A stretch of 45,184 nt of DNA, taken from an uncultured Pseudomonadota bacterium. Lineage in GTDB: Bacteria > Myxococcota_A > UBA796 > GCA-2862545. The notes beneath the pieces were generated by a model. That model was not told where the DNA came from, searched no databases, and worked only from the letters and a program-made list of their open reading frames with translations. Below are positions 41,474 through 45,184 of the stretch, in pieces. The translations under genes and the position numbers were made by a program. Position 1 is the stretch's first letter, and every line of letters begins with the position of its first letter. Location: contig CAIUDO010000209.1 in NCBI GenBank assembly GCA_903897935.1, forward strand, positions 1 through 45,184, read 5' to 3'.

Positions 41474-44236
41474 GTGACGACCGACCCCTCGCTCCTCAAC
41501 GCCGAGCACGCGGGATGGCTCGACGCCCAGTACCACGCGTGGGCCGCCGACCCGTCGTCGGTGGATCCCGCTTGGTCGTCGTTGTTCGCGGCGCACGGCC
41601 CGCCGTCCTCACCCCCGGCGCCGCTGCCGCCGCCGCGCTCGTTGTTCGCCGGGCAGGCGTCGGACGCGCTCGAGGCCGGTCGACTGCAGGCCCTCGTCGC
41701 CCAGCTCATCAACGCGTGGCGCGTCCGCGGGCACATCATCGCCGGGATCAACCCGTTGGGCGCGAGCGAAGCACCCCACCACCCCGAGCTCACGCTCGCC
41801 TACTACGGCCTCACCGAGGCCGACCTCGACGCGCGCGTCTTGTCGTTCCCGCTGTTCCACGAGCCGCCCGTGACCACGCTGCGGGCCATCCTCACGCGCC
41901 TCCAGGCCGCGTACGGTGGGTCGATCGGCGCCGAGTTCATGAACATCCAGTCGATCGAGCAGCGGCGCTGGGTGCAGGCGCGCCTGGAGGCGCTGCCCCA
42001 CCAGACCGCGCTCGACGCCGCCGCCGAGCGCCGCGTCCTGCGCACGCTCTGCGACGCCGAGAACCTGGAGCGAATGCTCCACCAGCGCTTTCCCGGCACC
42101 AAGCGGTTCTCCCTCGAGGGGGCCGAGACCCTCATCCCGCTCCTGGTCATGCTGGTCGAGCGCGCGGCGAAGCACGGCGTCAAAGAGATCGTGATGGGCA
42201 TGGCGCACCGCGGCCGCCTCAACGTGCTCGCGAACCTGCTGCAGAAGCCCGTCGGACTGATCTTCCGCGAGTTCGAAGACAGCCGGGCCCACACGTTCCA
42301 GGGCTCGGGGGACGTGAAGTACCACCTCGGGTACTCGGCGGACTTCACCACCCACGACGGCCAGGTCGTGCACCTGTCGCTGACGCCGAACCCGTCGCAC
42401 CTCGAGGCCGTCGATCCGGTGGTTCAAGGGCGCGTCCGGGCCAAGCAGGATCGCGTCGGCGACCGCGACCACGTGGTCGGGCTGCCGCTGCTGATCCACG
42501 GCGACGCGGCGTTCGCCGGTCAAGGCCTGGTGGCCGAGGTGCTCAACCTGTCCGACCTCAAAGGGTACCGCACCGGCGGCACGATCCACGTGATCGTGAA
42601 CAACCAGATCGGGTTCACCACCACCGCGGCGGAGGCGCGCAGCACGCCGTACGCGACGGACATCGCCCGGATGCTCGCGATCCCGATCCTGCACGTGAAC
42701 GGTGAGGATCCGCACGCCGTCGCCGCCGCGGTGCAGGTCGCGAGCGACTGGCGCCAGACGTTCCATCGCGACGTCGTGCTCGACATGTACTGCTACCGCA
42801 AGCACGGGCACAACGAGTCGGACGAGCCCGCGTTCACGCAGCCGCAGATGTACGCGGCGATCCGCGCGCGCCCCACCCCTCGCCAGGTCTACGCGGAGCG
42901 ACTCGTCGCCAAGGGCGCGCTCTCGGAAGCCGAATGTTCGGCGATCGACCAGGCGAGTCGCCAATCCCTTCAGGAACGAGGTGAAGACCCGAACCCCCGA
43001 GAGGGCGAAGCGCAGAGCCCGTTCCAGGCGGCGTGGAGCGGGCACATCGGCGGGCAGATCCGCGAGGAGGCCGTCACCGCGGTGGACCGCGTGTGGCTCA
43101 TGGGCCTGCTCGAGCGCGTCAACACGCCGCCGCCTGGGTTCACGGTGCACCCGAAGCTGCGCCGCCTGCTCGCGACGCGGCTGGAGATGGCGCGCGGTGA
43201 GCGGCCGATCGACTGGGCGGTCGCCGAGCAGGCCGCGTTCGCGACGATCGCCGCCGAAGGGCACCCCGTGCGGCTCAGCGGCCAGGACTCGGGCCGAGGC
43301 ACCTTCTCGCACCGCCACGCCGTCATCGTCGACGTGTCGACGGGCGCCGAGTGGGTCCCGGTAGCCGAGGTCGCGACAGGCCCGCAAGGTCGGGTGCAGA
43401 TCGTCGACAGCAGCTTGTCGGAAGCAGGCGTGCTCGGCTTCGAATGGGGCTACACCCTCGACACGCCCGAAGGGTTGGTGATGTGGGAGGCGCAGTTCGG
43501 AGACTTCGCGAACGGCGCGCAGGTGATCGTCGACAACTTCATCGCGGCGTCAGAGACCAAGTGGAACCGGCTCTCTGGCCTTGTGATGCTGTTGCCCCAC
43601 GGGTACGAGGGCCAGGGCCCCGAGCACAGCTCGGCGCGCCTCGAGCGATACCTGCAGCTCTGCGCGGAAGACAACCTTCAAGTTGCGAATTGCACCACGC
43701 CCGCGAACTTCTACCACCTGCTGCGCCGGCAGGTGGTCCGGCGCGTCCGTAAGCCCCTCATCGTGATGACGCCCAAGAGCCTGCTCCGGCACCCGGACGT
43801 CGTCTCGACGCTCGACGACCTCGCGAGCGGCGCGTTCCAGCGGGTGATCCCCGACGTCGACCCCGCGGTGGACCCGTCGACGGTGCGGCGCGTCGTCATG
43901 TGCAGCGGAAAGGTGTACTTCGACCTCGTCGCCGCGCGGCAGGCGGCGGGCGCGTTCGACGTGGCGCTGGTGCGCGTCGAGCTGCTCCACCCGTTCCCCG
44001 ACGCCGACTTACACACGATCCTGGCCGGCTATCCCCCGGACGCCGAGCGTGTGTGGTGCCAGGAGGAGCCGCGCAACATGGGCGCGTGGCCGATGTTCGA
44101 CCAGTTCTTCCTCGACGCCGGCATCGCGGCGCGCTTCGTCGGCCGTCGCGCGGCGGCGTCGCCGGCGACCGGCTCGAACAAGCGGCACAAGGCCGAGCAG
44201 GAGGCGCTGGTCGCCGAGGCGCTCGCGCCGCGCTGA
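41474..44236 (+). CDS. sucA: 2-oxoglutarate dehydrogenase E1 subunit
   Basis: The 920-aa thiamine-diphosphate enzyme decarboxylates 2-oxoglutarate in the TCA cycle. It begins at GTG 41474 with an AAGGAAG site that overlaps the end of the previous gene. Visible blocks are LDAQYHAWAADPSSVDPAWSSLF (N-terminal E1), MGMAHRGRLNVL, FQGSGDVKYHLGYS, LTPNPSHLEAVDPVVQG, HGDAAFAGQGLVAEVLNLS, NNQIGFTTTAAEARST (ThDP binding), YRKHGHNESDEPAFTQP, GTFSHRHAV, LLPHGYEGQGPEHSSARLE and NCTTPANFYHLLRRQ. Length is the usual 900-950 aa. The sucB E2 gene is not the next gene, so the complex is encoded in separate loci or the gene order differs. Confidence 0.97.
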   Translation: MTTDPSLLNAEHAGWLDAQYHAWAADPSSVDPAWSSLFAAHGPPSSPPAPLPPPRSLFAGQASDALEAGRLQALVAQLINAWRVRGHIIAGINPLGASEAPHHPELTLAYYGLTEADLDARVLSFPLFHEPPVTTLRAILTRLQAAYGGSIGAEFMNIQSIEQRRWVQARLEALPHQTALDAAAERRVLRTLCDAENLERMLHQRFPGTKRFSLEGAETLIPLLVMLVERAAKHGVKEIVMGMAHRGRLNVLANLLQKPVGLIFREFEDSRAHTFQGSGDVKYHLGYSADFTTHDGQVVHLSLTPNPSHLEAVDPVVQGRVRAKQDRVGDRDHVVGLPLLIHGDAAFAGQGLVAEVLNLSDLKGYRTGGTIHVIVNNQIGFTTTAAEARSTPYATDIARMLAIPILHVNGEDPHAVAAAVQVASDWRQTFHRDVVLDMYCYRKHGHNESDEPAFTQPQMYAAIRARPTPRQVYAERLVAKGALSEAECSAIDQASRQSLQERGEDPNPREGEAQSPFQAAWSGHIGGQIREEAVTAVDRVWLMGLLERVNTPPPGFTVHPKLRRLLATRLEMARGERPIDWAVAEQAAFATIAAEGHPVRLSGQDSGRGTFSHRHAVIVDVSTGAEWVPVAEVATGPQGRVQIVDSSLSEAGVLGFEWGYTLDTPEGLVMWEAQFGDFANGAQVIVDNFIAASETKWNRLSGLVMLLPHGYEGQGPEHSSARLERYLQLCAEDNLQVANCTTPANFYHLLRRQVVRRVRKPLIVMTPKSLLRHPDVVSTLDDLASGAFQRVIPDVDPAVDPSTVRRVVMCSGKVYFDLVAARQAAGAFDVALVRVELLHPFPDADLHTILAGYPPDAERVWCQEEPRNMGAWPMFDQFFLDAGIAARFVGRRAAASPATGSNKRHKAEQEALVAEALAPR

Positions 44237-44245
44237 CGCGATCGG

Positions 44246-44740
44246 CTACACCGCCGCCGTCGCGACCGCCAACACGCCCGCGATGCCGAGCACGGCGATG
44301 AGATCGCACAGAACGGCGATGACGCACCCGGCGCCCGCGCCGATCGGGCCCCGAACGCGCGCGCCCCAAGGCGCCCCCGCGCTGCCGACCACGGCGCCGA
44401 TCACCGCGCCGACCACCGCGAGCGCCCACGGCACGCCTGGGACCAACGTGAGCGCGCCGATCACCGCGCCGAGCCCCGCCCCGGTGGCCGCGCCGGCCGG
44501 GCCGCCCGCTGCGCGCACCGACAGCACCGGCCCGACCCACTGCCCGCCGACGCCTGCGAGCGCGATCATCGCCGCCACGCGCTGGGCGTCCGGCCCGACC
44601 CCGCCCGGACCGTCGAGCTCCGCGTACGCCACCACACCGAGCAGCGCGATCGCAGAGCCCGGGAACCCAGGGACGAACGACGCGAGCAGCCCCAACAACA
44701 ACGCGGCGACGATGATGGCCTCGGCGATGGCGCCCTCCAA
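44246..44740 (-). CDS. DUF456-family glycine-rich membrane protein
   Basis: The 164-aa product has the DUF456 layout: IIVAALLLGLLASFVPGFPGSAIALLGVVAYA near the start (the conserved PGxPG turn), several glycine-zipper-like helices (GPAGAATGAGLGAVIGAL, LAVVGAVIGAVVGSAGAPWGAR) and a final hydrophobic helix. Function is unknown in the family. The start is uncertain: no ATG or GTG precedes the conserved part in frame, so TTG 44740 is used. It converges with sucA, leaving nine bases between the stops. Confidence 0.75.
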   Translation of the reverse strand: MEGAIAEAIIVAALLLGLLASFVPGFPGSAIALLGVVAYAELDGPGGVGPDAQRVAAMIALAGVGGQWVGPVLSVRAAGGPAGAATGAGLGAVIGALTLVPGVPWALAVVGAVIGAVVGSAGAPWGARVRGPIGAGAGCVIAVLCDLIAVLGIAGVLAVATAAV

Positions 44741-44820
44741 AGCGGCCCCGACAGCGGCGGTGCGCGAAAGAACACCCGCCTCGAAAGGACGAACACGACG
44801 TGTTGGGATAACCGCCGCCC

Positions 44821-45184
44821 GTGTTGTACCGCGGCCTGACCCTCGACGGATTTCAAGAACGCGCGATCGCTTCGTTAGAGGCGGGTCGCTCCGTGCTCGT
44901 GTCCGCGCCTACCGGCACCGGCAAGACCGTCATCGCCGATTGGATCGTCGAGCGCGCGCTCGGCACCGGGCGGCGCGTGATCTACACCGCCCCCGTGAAG
45001 GCCCTGTCGAACCAGAAGTTTCGCGACTGGACCCGGCAGTACGGAGAGTCGTCGGTCGGGCTCGTCACCGGCGACATCGTGATCCGGCGCGAGGCGCCCT
45101 GCCTCGTGATGACCACCGAGATCCTTCGCAACATGCTGCTCACCGGCGACCGCACCGACGACGTGCTCGCCGTGGTCCTCGACG
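44821..45184 (+). CDS. DEAD/DEAH-box helicase, SKI2-like (truncated by the window)
   Basis: The first 121 codons are visible; the gene runs off the right edge. GTG 44821 is the first possible start after an in-frame TAA at 44809. The sequence opens LTLDGFQERAIASLEAGRSVLVSAPTGTGKT with the Walker A motif, then YTAPVKALSNQKFRDW (motif Ia), GLVTGDIVI and VMTTEILRNML (motif Ib region), and stops at the motif II aspartate (VVLD). This layout matches Mtr4/Ski2-like RNA helicases and bacterial relatives. No clear ribosome site precedes the GTG, so translation may be leaderless. Confidence 0.88.
   Translation, partial: MLYRGLTLDGFQERAIASLEAGRSVLVSAPTGTGKTVIADWIVERALGTGRRVIYTAPVKALSNQKFRDWTRQYGESSVGLVTGDIVIRREAPCLVMTTEILRNMLLTGDRTDDVLAVVLD

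Overview
The window is a very GC-rich bacterial chromosome segment with dense genes, frequent GTG starts and clear GGAGG-type ribosome binding sites. Several traits suggest a Gram-negative predator- or myxobacteria-like lineage (Myxococcota or another former deltaproteobacterial group): many short lipoproteins, an Asp/Thr-repeat lipoprotein linker, an NGIDDDCD/DDLDGDG calcium-type motif, a TPR-CHAT protein, and outer-membrane and capsule genes. This placement is inferred from protein style; there is no rRNA or other marker gene. I saw no tRNA, rRNA, CRISPR array, transposase or phage gene.

Layout. 48-3091 (+): TPR protein, secreted beta-helix protein and a polytopic membrane protein. 3445-6522 (-): polysaccharide-export protein, plus a tightly overlapping four-gene set (46-aa membrane protein, degenerate metallo-beta-lactamase fold, histone-deacetylase-family amidohydrolase, small membrane protein). 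6652-11410 (+): three overlapping genes for an L-domain/transmembrane/dual cyclic-nucleotide-binding-like receptor, an NhaC antiporter and a glycosyltransferase. 11423-21769 (-): secreted 727-aa protein, LytR-type regulator, LytS-type kinase, lipoproteins, an OmpA-metzincin fusion, and a sulfatase-fold lipoprotein / putative barrel / phosphatidylserine decarboxylase unit. 21846-23045 (+): O-antigen-ligase-like protein, overlapping tail to tail with 22979-28650 (-): CapD-type dehydratase, sulfotransferase, arylsulfotransferase-like lipoprotein, sugar epimerase. 28979-33146 (-): TPR-CHAT protein and a lipoprotein. 33306-35198 (+): LamG lipoprotein. 35611-37065 (-): TerC with a cyclic-nucleotide-binding domain. 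37281-38217 (+): possible frameshifted secreted protein. 38456-39610 (-): isopropylmalate-dehydrogenase-family enzyme. 39717-44236 (+): DUF885 lipoprotein and 2-oxoglutarate dehydrogenase E1. 44246-44740 (-): DUF456 protein. 44821-end (+): start of a DEAD/DEAH helicase.

Two themes stand out. First, glycan assembly and modification genes recur (export protein, glycosyltransferase, ligase-like protein, CapD enzyme, epimerase, PAPS-type sulfotransferase, arylsulfotransferase-like and sulfatase-fold proteins), consistent with a surface polysaccharide that may be sulfated. Second, signalling is fused or translationally coupled to membrane transport: the dual cNBD receptor overlaps NhaC, and TerC carries its own cNBD.

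The most unusual non-coding signal is a family of repeats built from GTCAGCG heptamers plus a conserved core. All three occurrences lie between convergent genes and are bounded on one or both sides by CTAG. One copy has imperfect inverted ends, so the family looks like a MITE-like element living at gene 3' ends, where it could act as a bidirectional terminator. Other leads are the degenerate metallo-beta-lactamase/HDAC operon with its overlooked 46-aa gene, and the OmpA-metzincin fusion.
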